Assembly (NCBI GenBank): GCA_034189125.1
Contig: JAXHVB010000089.1
Location: 1-8,653 of the forward strand
Reading direction: 5' to 3'
Source: UBA5862 sp002408105
Lineage (GTDB): Bacteria; Pseudomonadota; Gammaproteobacteria; Pseudomonadales; UBA5862
DNA: 8,653 nucleotides
Positions 1 through 6,649 of this stretch are shown here, piece by piece. The notes beneath the pieces were generated by a model. It saw only the letters and a program-made list of their open reading frames with translations. It searched no databases and was not told where the DNA came from. Position numbers and translations under genes: made by a program. The stretch's first letter is position 1. Each line of letters starts with the position of its first letter.

Positions 1-937
1 GCACCATCTTTTCACCAAAGGCCGTGGGCAGGGTCGATAGGCGCAACTCCACCTCGTTGCCTTGGGGGCTGCGGGTTTTCAAGCGTCCGTCCTGCGGCTT
101 GCGCTTTTCGGCCACATTGAGCCGGGCGAGCGCCTTGAGGCGGCTGGTGATGGCTGCCGTGACCGCCGCTGGAAAGCGGTAGACGCCGTGCAGCACTCCA
201 TCAATGCGAAACCGCAGGTTGCCTTGATCCCGCCGCGGTTCGATGTGGATGTCACTCGCCCGCTGCTCAAAAGCGTACTGCAGCAGCCAGTCGACGATGC
301 TGACGATGTGCTGGTCGTTGGCGTCGGCTGACTTGAGTTTGCCCACTTCAAGGAGCTGCTCCAGGTTGCCAAGCCCCGGCTGATGGCTGCCGCGGCCCTG
401 CACGTGGGCGCCCTGCACCGACCGCGCCAGGGTATAGAACTCGACCGTCAGGCGCTCGAGCTCAATGGGGTTTGCGATTACGCGTTCGATCGGGCGCCGC
501 AGCACGTGTCCCAAGTCCGCCTCCCAGGCCCGCACCAGCGGCTCGGCACTGGCGATCACCACCGCATCAGGGCGCACTTCAACCGCCAGAATTTGGTGGC
601 GCTGCGCGAACGCGAAGGACATCACTTCGGTGATTTTCGCCACATCGATCTTGAGTGGATCAATGGGGTAGTAGGCTTGGCCCGGAATCTTGCTGGCGAC
701 CCAGGCGGTGAGGGTATCCAGGTCCAGGTGCTGCCCGGGGTGGAGCGCGTCGGGGAACTCCTCCGCGGCGATGCGAGCCAGCGGGTGTTGGTTGCCGCCA
801 CCGGGGCGGCGCAAAAGCTCGTCGACGCGCGCCGCTTCGCTGGCCGCCAGTCGGCCATCGGCGGTCAAGTCCTGCAGCAGGCTGCGCAGGTCCAGGCGCT
901 GGTCAGGCAAGGCCCCCGGTGCTTCCAGTTGGTTCAT
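1..937 (-). CDS. GspE/PilB-family type II/IV secretion ATPase, N-terminal part (truncated by window edge)
   Basis: Reading the minus strand from the ATG at 937 gives 312 open residues that run off the left edge. Residues 90-175 resemble the GspE/MshE N-terminal domain, including YYPIDPLKIDVAKITEVM (89-106). After a Gly-rich linker (about 181-195), residues 208-312 match the N-terminal half of the ATPase core: ASDIHIEPRR (227-236), FRIDGVL (243-249), KRKPQDGRL (278-286) and STLPTAFGEKMV (301-312). The Walker A, Asp box and Walker B motifs would lie beyond the edge. Known members are cytoplasmic hexameric ATPases that power type II secretion, type IV pili or related machines. No partner gene (GspF/PilC, pilin, secretin) is visible, so the specific machine is unknown. 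It is divergent from argE. There is no clear Shine-Dalgarno before the ATG, but I saw no better in-frame start in the roughly 60 bases upstream that I read. Confidence 0.88.
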   Translation of the reverse strand, partial: MNQLEAPGALPDQRLDLRSLLQDLTADGRLAASEAARVDELLRRPGGGNQHPLARIAAEEFPDALHPGQHLDLDTLTAWVASKIPGQAYYPIDPLKIDVAKITEVMSFAFAQRHQILAVEVRPDAVVIASAEPLVRAWEADLGHVLRRPIERVIANPIELERLTVEFYTLARSVQGAHVQGRGSHQPGLGNLEQLLEVGKLKSADANDQHIVSIVDWLLQYAFEQRASDIHIEPRRDQGNLRFRIDGVLHGVYRFPAAVTAAITSRLKALARLNVAEKRKPQDGRLKTRSPQGNEVELRLSTLPTAFGEKMV

Positions 938-1021
938 TGGCGATACCGCTGTGGCCAGTTCAGTGCGCGCGGCGGCGCATGCATTCCATAGTAGCAGCCC
1001 TCTCCGCGGCTCGGCGGGCTG

Positions 1022-1050
1022 GTGACCGGAGTATAAAAAGTCGGCACAAT
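1022..1050 (+). promoter_or_regulatory. Possible sigma-70 promoter of argE-argA
   Basis: GTGACC (1022-1027) and CACAAT (1045-1050) each match four of six consensus bases and are separated by exactly 17 bases. Transcription would start near 1057, leaving a leader of about 18 nt without a Shine-Dalgarno. On the opposite strand the same stretch contains TATACT (1035-1030), a good -10 hexamer for the divergent ATPase gene, but without a recognisable -35. No ARG-box palindrome was seen. Both calls are weak pattern matches. Confidence 0.3.
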
Positions 1051-1074
1051 GCGGTTTTGCGCCCGATTCGCCCC

Positions 1075-2268
1075 ATGGTCACCCGCTCCACACCCCACGC
1101 CATCGAAATGCTCGCCGAGCTGGTTGCCAGCCCCTCGGTGAGTTGCACCGTGCCGGAATTGGACCAAAGCAACCGCGGCGTCGTCGATGCCTTGGCCAAC
1201 TGGCTCGAACCCCTCGGCTTCGCAGTGCGGATCGACCCCATCGAGGGCGCGCCAGGCAAGCACAACCTGATCGCCACCCTCGGCACTGGCCCGGGCGGGC
1301 TGATCCTGGCCGGACACACCGACACCGTGCCCTGCGACCCTGCCCTTTGGCGCTCCGACCCCCACCGACTTGAAGCACGGGACGGGCGGCTCTACGGCCT
1401 GGGGGCCACCGACATGAAGGGTTTTTTTCCCCTGGCCATTGAAGCAGCCGCCACCTTTCGCGCTGACCGGCTGCGCGAGCCCCTCACGCTGCTGGCAACC
1501 GCCGACGAAGAAAGCAGCATGTCCGGCGCCCGTCAGCTGCTGGCCCAGCGCGAACTGCACGCCCGCGCGGCCATCATCGGCGAGCCCACCGCGCTGCGGC
1601 CAGTGCGGATGCACAAAGGCATCCTGATGGAAGCCATACGGGTGACCGGGCGCGCCGGACACTCGTCCGACCCAAGCCTTGGACGCAACGCCCTTGAGGA
1701 CATGCACCTGGTCCTCGCCGCCTTGCTCGATTGGCGCCAAGACTTACAGCGCCAGCACCAACACCCTGGGTTCGCGGTGCAGGTTCCAACGCTCAACCTC
1801 GGCTGCCTGCACGCGGGGGACAACCCGAACCGCATTTGCGGCTCGGCCGAACTGCACTTCGACCTGCGCCCGCTCCCGGGCATGGACATCGCCACAGTGC
1901 GCGACGCACTGCGCGCGCGGCTGGACCAGCTGCGCGAAGCAACCGGCATGTGCATCGAAACCCACCCTCTGTTCCCCGGGATTCCCGCCTTCGAGACACC
2001 GGAAAACCGGCCCTTCGTGGCCCAAGTGGAAGCCCTCGCCGGTCAACGGGCGGGGGCGGTGGCATTCGCAACTGAAGCCCCCTTTCTGAGTGCTCTTGAT
2101 GTGGACACCCTGGTGCTCGGCCCCGGCGAAATCGACTGTGCCCACCAGCCTGATGAGTACCTCGAAGTCGCCCAGCTGGAGCCGACCGTCGCCCTCCTGC
2201 AAGCGTTGATTCACAGTTGCTGTGCCGAGCCACACACACCAGCGCCTGCCCCCGCTGTCCCGTCCTGA
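1075..2268 (+). CDS. argE: Acetylornithine deacetylase (ArgE), M20 metallopeptidase family
   Basis: The 397-residue product should hydrolyse N2-acetyl-L-ornithine to ornithine and acetate in the cytoplasm, the fifth step of the linear arginine pathway. The di-metal site is intact: H81 and D83 in GHTDTVP, bridging D113 in GLGATDMKG, general base E145 and ligand E146 in ADEES, E170 in IIGEPT, and H357 in CAHQPDEYLE. These align almost residue for residue with E. coli ArgE (H80, D112, E144, E145, E169, H355). The dimerisation (lid) domain covers roughly 180-295, with GRAGHSSDPSLGRNALE and FDLRPLPGMD. The frame is open back to 919, but the ATG at 1075 gives the family's usual N-terminus and clears the divergent gene; there is no Shine-Dalgarno. 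The last 17 or so residues are a Pro/Ala-rich tail beyond the E. coli end. The stop lies just before argA, so the two are probably co-transcribed. Confidence 0.95.
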   Translation: MVTRSTPHAIEMLAELVASPSVSCTVPELDQSNRGVVDALANWLEPLGFAVRIDPIEGAPGKHNLIATLGTGPGGLILAGHTDTVPCDPALWRSDPHRLEARDGRLYGLGATDMKGFFPLAIEAAATFRADRLREPLTLLATADEESSMSGARQLLAQRELHARAAIIGEPTALRPVRMHKGILMEAIRVTGRAGHSSDPSLGRNALEDMHLVLAALLDWRQDLQRQHQHPGFAVQVPTLNLGCLHAGDNPNRICGSAELHFDLRPLPGMDIATVRDALRARLDQLREATGMCIETHPLFPGIPAFETPENRPFVAQVEALAGQRAGAVAFATEAPFLSALDVDTLVLGPGEIDCAHQPDEYLEVAQLEPTVALLQALIHSCCAEPHTPAPAPAVPS

Positions 2269-2277
2269 GTGCGCACC

Positions 2278-3621
2278 ATGCCCGACACGCCAGAGCCGTC
2301 CACGATCACAGCGCCCGAGGCCCCCCAATACGTGCGCTGGTTTCGTCACGCCTCGACCTACATCAACAACCACCGCGACCGCACCTTCGTTGTGATGTTG
2401 AGCGGCGAAGCCATTGCCCATTCCGGCTTTGCGGCGATCGCCCAGGATCTTCGTCTGCTGCACAGCCTGGGGGTGCGGCTGGTTCTGGTGTTTGGCGCCC
2501 GCCCGCAGATCGCCCGCCACCTGGCCGACCACGACCTGCCGAGCGCATACCACGACCACCTGCGGGTGACCGATTCGGCCGCCCTGGAGAGCGTAAAACA
2601 GGCCGTGGGGGTGCTGCGCCTGGAGATCGAAGCACAGCTGGCCAGCGCCCCACTTGAAGCCAGCCGGGGCGCCGACCTGCGGGTGGTGAGTGGCAACTTC
2701 GTGCTCGCCAAACCATACGGGGTCCATGAGGGCGTTGATTTCGGCTACACCGGCAGCGTACGCCGAGTGGACCGCGACGCCATCACCAACCACCTGAACA
2801 AGCGGGAGTTGGTGCTCATCCCGCCAGTCGGCTACTCCGCCACCGGGGAACTGTTCAACCTCTCATTCGAAACCTTGGCTGGCGAAGTCGCCATCGCCCT
2901 TGGCGCAGAAAAACTCATCGCCTTCAGCGACAAGCCCGGTGTCCTTGATGCAAGCGGCCAGCTGCTGCGTCTGCTGCCCCTGCAACAGGCCCGCGCCCAA
3001 CTCACAGCGGGCGAGCTCGCCGGGAGCCCGGCGCTGCGTGCCTGCGTGCACGCCTGTAGTGGCGGCGTGCGCCGCGGCCACATCGTCAGCTACCAGCAGG
3101 ACGGCGCGCTGCTCACGGAGCTGTTCACCCGCGATGGCGCCGGTACCCTGCTGCTGAGCGACGCCTACGAATCCCTGCGCCCGGCCCAAATCGACGACGT
3201 TGGCGGGCTGATGGAATTGATCCGTCCACTTGAGGCCGACGGCACCCTGGTGCGCCGCTCACGCGAGCGGTTGGAAACGGAGATCGACCGTTTCACTGTG
3301 ATCGACCGCGATGGGCTCATCATCGGCTGCGCAGCCCTGTACCCTTGTCCCGGCGCGTCCCAGCAGTCCGGTGAGGTCGCCTGTGTTGCCATTCACCCGG
3401 AATACCGCAACGGCGAGCGCGGCGACGGGCTGCTGCGTCACCTCGAGTCCCTGGCCCGGAGCCAAGGCATGGAGCGGCTGTTTGTCCTCACCACCCGCAC
3501 GGCCCACTGGTTCCGCGAGCGCGGCTTTGTGCCGGCTCCGATCGATGCCCTACCGGCAGAGCGCCGCTCACTCTACAACTACCAGCGCAACGCGCAGGTC
3601 TACACCAAGCCGTTGGTGTAG
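2278..3621 (+). CDS. argA: N-acetylglutamate synthase (ArgA), amino-acid kinase plus GNAT domains
   Basis: The 447-residue product transfers acetyl from acetyl-CoA to glutamate, the first committed step of arginine synthesis. The N-terminal amino-acid-kinase-like domain (about 20-290) shows YINNHRDRTFVVMLSGEAI (28-46), LVFGARPQI (70-78), VVSGNFVLAKP (136-146), and SGGVRRGHIVSYQQDGALL (261-279). The C-terminal GNAT domain (about 300-447) shows GGLMELIRPLE (309-319), the acetyl-CoA-binding stretch VAIHPEYRNGERGDGLL (370-386), LFVLTTRTAHWFRERGF (401-417) and a closing LYNYQRNAQV. Length and motifs match E. coli ArgA (443 residues) throughout. In this family the kinase-like domain has no kinase role and carries arginine feedback inhibition. 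A GTG at 2269, directly after the argE stop, is in frame; the ATG at 2278 is preferred, though GAG at 2267-2269 is only a weak ribosome site. Tight spacing implies translational coupling to argE. Confidence 0.96.
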   Translation: MPDTPEPSTITAPEAPQYVRWFRHASTYINNHRDRTFVVMLSGEAIAHSGFAAIAQDLRLLHSLGVRLVLVFGARPQIARHLADHDLPSAYHDHLRVTDSAALESVKQAVGVLRLEIEAQLASAPLEASRGADLRVVSGNFVLAKPYGVHEGVDFGYTGSVRRVDRDAITNHLNKRELVLIPPVGYSATGELFNLSFETLAGEVAIALGAEKLIAFSDKPGVLDASGQLLRLLPLQQARAQLTAGELAGSPALRACVHACSGGVRRGHIVSYQQDGALLTELFTRDGAGTLLLSDAYESLRPAQIDDVGGLMELIRPLEADGTLVRRSRERLETEIDRFTVIDRDGLIIGCAALYPCPGASQQSGEVACVAIHPEYRNGERGDGLLRHLESLARSQGMERLFVLTTRTAHWFRERGFVPAPIDALPAERRSLYNYQRNAQVYTKPLV

Positions 3622-3718
3622 ACCCAAGGGATATACCCGTGCAGAAGCGCGGGCCCTCGCTCGCAACCTATCCCTGTTGCCGCGGGCAGCCATTCGCTGC
3701 ACGCATCACGCATAAGAA

Positions 3719-3750
3719 GAAAAGCCCAACGCGAAGCGTCGGGCCTTTTC
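3719..3750. terminator. Bidirectional rho-independent terminator between argA and the convergent exported-protein gene
   Basis: An inverted repeat pairs GAAAAGCCC-A-ACGC with GCGT-C-GGGC-CTTTTC around a GAA loop, with one A/C mismatch and one bulged C. On the minus strand it is followed by TTTTCTTCTTATG, a good U-rich tail; on the plus strand the tail is the short TTTTC. It sits 97 bases after the argA stop and 70 bases past the convergent gene's stop, so it can serve both transcripts, more strongly the minus-strand one. Confidence 0.75.
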
Positions 3751-3788
3751 TCCAGGCCTCGCGAACGGCTCGGCAAACACGCGCTGGG

Positions 3789-3813
3789 GGCGGGGCCGAA
3801 CCGCGGCCCCGCC
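3789..3813. other. Perfect 9-bp GC stem-loop just past the stop of the exported-protein gene
   Basis: GGCGGGGCC (3789-3797) is the exact reverse complement of GGCCCCGCC (3805-3813), with a 7-base loop. It begins seven bases beyond the minus-strand stop codon. There is no T-run on either side, so it is not a standard intrinsic terminator by itself; it may protect the 3' end of the mRNA or back up the terminator at 3719-3750. Confidence 0.5.
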
Positions 3814-3820
3814 TCGAGAG

Positions 3821-6418
3821 TCAGACCTTGCGCCGGCGCTGGCCGAAGAGCCCCAGGCCGGTCAGGCCGGAGAGCAGCAGCCATGCACCTGCGGGCAGGG
3901 GAACCGGTGCAGGCCCTGAGCCCAAGGTCGAGTTGCCGAGCAACAACTCCGCGGAAAAACCAGCAGCGGGTTCGTCGCCCGTCAGGGTCAAGCTCACGTA
4001 GACATCCAGGATGTCATTTGTCGAAACGTAGCTGCTCCAATCCCCCAGATGCAAGGTGTAGTCATCAAAGAAGTACTCCGCCGCGTCCGGGTCGTAGAAG
4101 CTAAGGTTGACCAGGGTGGTGTTTTCCACCCGCACCTGGAAGTTCAGAGTGTCAAAATCGCCCATGCCAACCGGATCCATCAGCCCCAGGAGCAGGTCCT
4201 GCGGGTTGGCAACGTCTCCGACATACAGGTCCATGTCAAAATTGGCACTGTAGCTTCGCGAAGCAGCCAAGGTGTCCGGGGACTGCACGCCGAGCATGGC
4301 GTAGGCAAACAGATCCGATTCACCCCCCAGGCCGAAGTTGGCCAGCACGCCGGGGTTGTCTGCAAGTCGCGCGGCCACCTCTCCAGCATCCGGCACCCCG
4401 GCCACGCTGGCGTAGGCATTGGTGTCGGTGTCCACCGCCTCGATCGGCTGGCCAATGCCTGCGACCGCCGCAGCGCTGACTTCGCTGCCGACAGGCGCAT
4501 TGGTGTCCACATTCAGGTAGCGGACCATGCCGCTCGAGTAGTTCCGGGCGTTGGCGCCAGCTTGACCGCTCGAGCCAGTTGCCCGCGCGTCCGCGCGCGC
4601 AAGGCCCGTGGTGCCCCCAGTGCCGCCCTGAGCAAACGCATACCCGTAGGTGTATCCGGATCCGACCGCTGTGGCGTTGGCGCTGGCGTCGCCGCCGGTG
4701 CCGGAGACTGCGCCGTCACCAAGACCGGTGCCGCCATTGCCGCCGTAGGCATAGGAATATGCCACCGAGTTTTGGCTGGTCGCGGTTTCACTGTAGGCCG
4801 TGGAGTTCGCGTCGCCACCGGCGCCGCCGTCGCCCAGGCCGTTGCTGGACACCCCACCGCCATTGCCGCCGCGCGCGTCATCATTCACATTGACTGCGCT
4901 GTCTCCCGAGGCCATGCCCCAAGAGGAGCTCACCGCTGACCCGCCGACACCGCCGGTGCGCGCAGCGCCAGCGTAGTATGCAGCACCGCCATTGCCCCCC
5001 CTCACATCGGTATCGATGTTGATGGACTGACCATCACCGTCGGTGCTTCCCGACGTATCGGCCATGGCGGCTCCGCCGGCCCCACCGTCACTCCCATATT
5101 GACCTTGCCCACCAGCGCCCGCTTGAGAATAGGAATACATCGTGAGGCTGCCGTTGTCGTTGCTGGCAGCGCTGTTCACGCTGGCGTCACCGCCACTCCC
5201 GCCGGTGCTGCCCGCGTCGTACTGGTGTCCGCCGGCCCCACCCCAGGCCTCAACACGCTGGTAGAAGCTGGCGACGGACTTGTCCCGGTCCAGGCTGCTG
5301 CTCGCCGAACCGCCGTCTCCTGCATCGCCCCCATGGCTGTAGCCGCCATTGCCTCCACGTGCCCCTTGGCGCAGCGCCAAAGCACCGGTGGTGGAGCCAT
5401 CCACAGCGCCGTCCAGGGCAGTCGATACCCCGTTCGCGCCATCGGCACTGCCGCCGGAGAGTCCGGCGCCGCCATTGCCACCTTCGGCATACCCGTACAC
5501 ATCCACGTTCGCTCCGGTGGTGGACTCGCCGTAGACGGTGCCGAGGCTGGCATCGCCGCCGGAACCCGCGGTGCCATGGGTGCTGCTGCCACCATCACCC
5601 GCGTAGCTGTACACGTCCACATCCACGGTGCCTGCGGTGGTCGTGCTCCCGGCGGCCATGGCGTCACCACCCATCCCAGCGCTGCCGTCGGTCGAACTGC
5701 CCCCAGCGCCACCATAGGCGTCCACATCCAGGCGCATTGAGGTGGCCGAACTGCCACTGGCGGTGGCGCTGGCGTCACCGCCATCACTCCCGGCGCCAGT
5801 CACGCCGCGGGTTGCGGTCACCCCACCGGACGTGTAGACAGTTCCGGCATTTGCACCGGCGCGGCCAGTGCCGCCTAGCGCGTAGGCCCGCGCATAGCCA
5901 CTGGTGCCGCCGGTGGTGCTGGCATCGGCAATGGCATCGCCGCCCGCGCCGCCATCCCCACCGTCACCCGATGTGGCCGGCCCCTGGGCGTAGCCACCGC
6001 CTCCGCCGAACCCGCCGTGGCCTCCGTAGGCGTTGGCCGTGGCACTGAGCGCGCCGGTGGTGTGGGTGGTTCCGGCAATCGCCTCACCCGTGCCACCAAT
6101 GCCCCCTGTGCCACCGTCCCCACCGTCTGCGCCCACGGGGGTGCCATAGCCCCCGTTGCCCCCGTTGCCCCCGTTACCACCCCTGACCGTCGCGGTGTTG
6201 GCGGTATCGGTGTTGGTGGTGGCCTGGGTGAAGCTGAAATCAGAGCCGGCACCGCCATCAGCGCCTGAAGTGCCGGGGTCGCCAGGCACACCGGGGCTGC
6301 CATTGGCACCCGCGGCGCCAGTGAGGTTCACGCTCGCCGCGAGCGCGATTGAAGAACAAAAAGTCAGGGCGACACCCCCGACCAGCGAAAGGGGCAGGTG
6401 TTTCGGCCGCATATTCAT
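3821..6418 (-). CDS. Secreted glycine-rich repeat protein with collagen-like segment and VPLPA/PEP-CTERM sorting tail
   Basis: I do not recognise a named protein. The 865-residue product has, in order: a signal peptide (about 1-28; hydrophobic LPLSLVGGVALTF, cleavage near ALA-A); nine unbroken Gly-X-Y triplets (34-60); about thirteen Gly-rich repeat units (79 to about 626); a non-repetitive, probably beta-rich domain (about 630-835) with many Asp, Tyr and Phe; and the tail VPLPAGAWLL... ending RRRKV (839-865). That tail has the PEP-CTERM layout: short motif, membrane helix, basic end. Such proteins are cut by an exosortase and released to, or anchored at, the outer surface or exopolysaccharide matrix. 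The mature part has no cysteine and apparently only K380 and K864 as lysines. The frame is open to 6505, but the ATG at 6418 has a Shine-Dalgarno (AGGGAA, 6 bases upstream) and starts a proper signal peptide. An adhesive or matrix role is inferred. No exosortase gene lies in the window. Confidence 0.88.
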   Translation of the reverse strand: MNMRPKHLPLSLVGGVALTFCSSIALAASVNLTGAAGANGSPGVPGDPGTSGADGGAGSDFSFTQATTNTDTANTATVRGGNGGNGGNGGYGTPVGADGGDGGTGGIGGTGEAIAGTTHTTGALSATANAYGGHGGFGGGGGYAQGPATSGDGGDGGAGGDAIADASTTGGTSGYARAYALGGTGRAGANAGTVYTSGGVTATRGVTGAGSDGGDASATASGSSATSMRLDVDAYGGAGGSSTDGSAGMGGDAMAAGSTTTAGTVDVDVYSYAGDGGSSTHGTAGSGGDASLGTVYGESTTGANVDVYGYAEGGNGGAGLSGGSADGANGVSTALDGAVDGSTTGALALRQGARGGNGGYSHGGDAGDGGSASSSLDRDKSVASFYQRVEAWGGAGGHQYDAGSTGGSGGDASVNSAASNDNGSLTMYSYSQAGAGGQGQYGSDGGAGGAAMADTSGSTDGDGQSINIDTDVRGGNGGAAYYAGAARTGGVGGSAVSSSWGMASGDSAVNVNDDARGGNGGGVSSNGLGDGGAGGDANSTAYSETATSQNSVAYSYAYGGNGGTGLGDGAVSGTGGDASANATAVGSGYTYGYAFAQGGTGGTTGLARADARATGSSGQAGANARNYSSGMVRYLNVDTNAPVGSEVSAAAVAGIGQPIEAVDTDTNAYASVAGVPDAGEVAARLADNPGVLANFGLGGESDLFAYAMLGVQSPDTLAASRSYSANFDMDLYVGDVANPQDLLLGLMDPVGMGDFDTLNFQVRVENTTLVNLSFYDPDAAEYFFDDYTLHLGDWSSYVSTNDILDVYVSLTLTGDEPAAGFSAELLLGNSTLGSGPAPVPLPAGAWLLLSGLTGLGLFGQRRRKV
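3824..3904 (-). other. VPLPA-type PEP-CTERM exosortase sorting signal
   Basis: The last 27 residues (839-865) begin VPLPAGAW, continue as a hydrophobic helix rich in Leu and Gly, and end in QRRRKV. This three-part pattern is the exosortase recognition signal, in the variant where the Pro-Glu-Pro motif is replaced by V-P-L-P-A. Ser/Gly/Ala/Pro-rich spacer residues (about 827-838) precede it. The cognate enzyme would be an exosortase elsewhere in the genome. Confidence 0.88.
4613..6184 (-). repeat. Degenerate glycine-rich tandem repeats coding about 13 protein units
   Basis: Each unit pairs a short alternating, strand-like segment (such as VDVDVYSYA or VAYSYAYG) with a GGxGG core, a variable loop, and a DGGxGGDAxA stretch followed by Ser/Thr/Ala. 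GG cores begin near residues 80, 132, 182, 236, 274, 313, 355, 393, 434, 474, 517, 559 and 598. The first three spacings are 50-54 residues; the next nine are 38-43. On the plus strand it appears as recurring CCGCCATTGCCGCC-like motifs. The DNA copies are diverged, so this looks like an old amplification, not a recent array. Confidence 0.85.
6239..6319 (-). repeat. Collagen-like Gly-X-Y segment (nine triplets)
   Basis: Residues 34-60 read GAA GAN GSP GVP GDP GTS, then GAD GGA GSD: nine consecutive triplets with Gly first, and Pro in the third position of three of them. It begins about five residues after the predicted signal-peptide cleavage site, so it would be the N-terminus of the mature protein. 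Nine triplets is short for a stable collagen triple helix. Confidence 0.8.
6335..6418 (-). other. Sec signal peptide of the exported repeat protein
   Basis: Residues 1-28: basic start (R4, K6, H7), hydrophobic core from L8 to about A25, and an A-L-A-A cleavage region near 25-28. C21 sits in LTFC, but Phe at -1 does not fit a lipobox, so ordinary signal peptidase I cleavage is expected. Confidence 0.85.
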
Positions 6419-6424
6419 CGCAAA

Positions 6425-6430
6425 TTCCCT
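6425..6430 (-). promoter_or_regulatory. Shine-Dalgarno site fixing the start of the exported repeat protein
   Basis: AGGGAA on the minus strand, followed by TTTGCG and then the ATG at 6418. This is the clearest ribosome-binding site in the window, and it selects 6418 over the longer open frame (6505) and over the ATG two codons later (6412). Confidence 0.75.
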
Positions 6431-6587
6431 ATTAAATTTAGTGCCACTTGGAACGAGGGCTGGTGACTGCTTACTGGCTGGCAGGTGGTACCGGCGCCAG
6501 AGCACCCATCAGCGATCCACCGACATCAAACGGATCAAACGATTTTCACGTCCCTCCCGTCGCTAACAGCGCCGGCTCCTGCCGGAC

Positions 6588-6603
6588 AGCAATAATTACA
6601 CCA
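6588..6603 (-). promoter_or_regulatory. Candidate sigma-54 (-24/-12) promoter of the exported repeat protein
   Basis: The minus strand reads TGGTGTAATTATTGCT, which fits the relaxed RpoN pattern TGGYRYRNNNNTTGCW at every fixed position, with the invariant GG and GC separated by the required 10 bases. Transcription would start about 12 bases beyond the GC, near 6577, giving a 5' leader of roughly 158 nt. No convincing sigma-70 promoter was found on this strand. PEP-CTERM genes in other bacteria have been tied to RpoN and the PrsK-PrsR system, which agrees with this reading. Confidence 0.55.
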
Positions 6604-6612
6604 GTAAACAAT

Positions 6613-6625
6613 TAATATGCTGATT
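6613..6625 (-). promoter_or_regulatory. Possible IHF-binding site upstream of the sigma-54 element
   Basis: AATCAGCATATTA on the minus strand matches the IHF pattern WATCAANNNNTTR with one mismatch (G for A at position six). It lies 10 bases upstream of the -24 element in AT-rich DNA (6591-6640). IHF bending between enhancer and promoter is common at sigma-54 promoters, but this site is closer to -24 than usual, and one-mismatch hits are frequent in AT-rich DNA. Confidence 0.25.
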
Positions 6626-6649
6626 CAAATGGTTATATTGAGCCCAGCC

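Noticed and set aside
383..991. 202-residue plus-strand open frame at the left end
   Set aside because: It is antisense to the GspE/PilB ATPase, whose minus-strand reading shows clear family motifs.
1744..2793. 349-residue minus-strand open frame across argE and argA
   Set aside because: It is antisense to two clearly conserved enzymes; its translation has no recognisable motif.
4049..4939. 296-residue plus-strand open frame
   Set aside because: It is antisense to the Gly-rich gene; GC-rich repeats keep the opposite strand open, and its translation is low-complexity with no domain, signal or ribosome site.
4613..6184. CRISPR array or minisatellite
   Set aside because: The repeats are degenerate, coding, in frame over the whole region, and without constant-length spacers.
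4613..6319. PE-PGRS protein (mycobacterial type)
   Set aside because: The GGxGG runs look similar, but there is no PE domain, and the signal peptide, VPLPA tail and neighbours are proteobacterial.
6350..6362. Lipoprotein signal with C21
   Set aside because: The residues before the Cys are L-T-F; Phe at -1 does not fit a lipobox, and an ALA-A cleavage site follows.
6431..6446. TGGCAC on the minus strand as a -24 element
   Set aside because: The -12 position reads TTAAT without GC, and transcription would start about 3 bases before the ATG, losing the Shine-Dalgarno.
6419..6505. Longer start for the exported protein (ATG at 6505, 894 residues)
   Set aside because: It would add 29 residues before the signal peptide and ignore the well-spaced AGGGAA site in front of the ATG at 6418.
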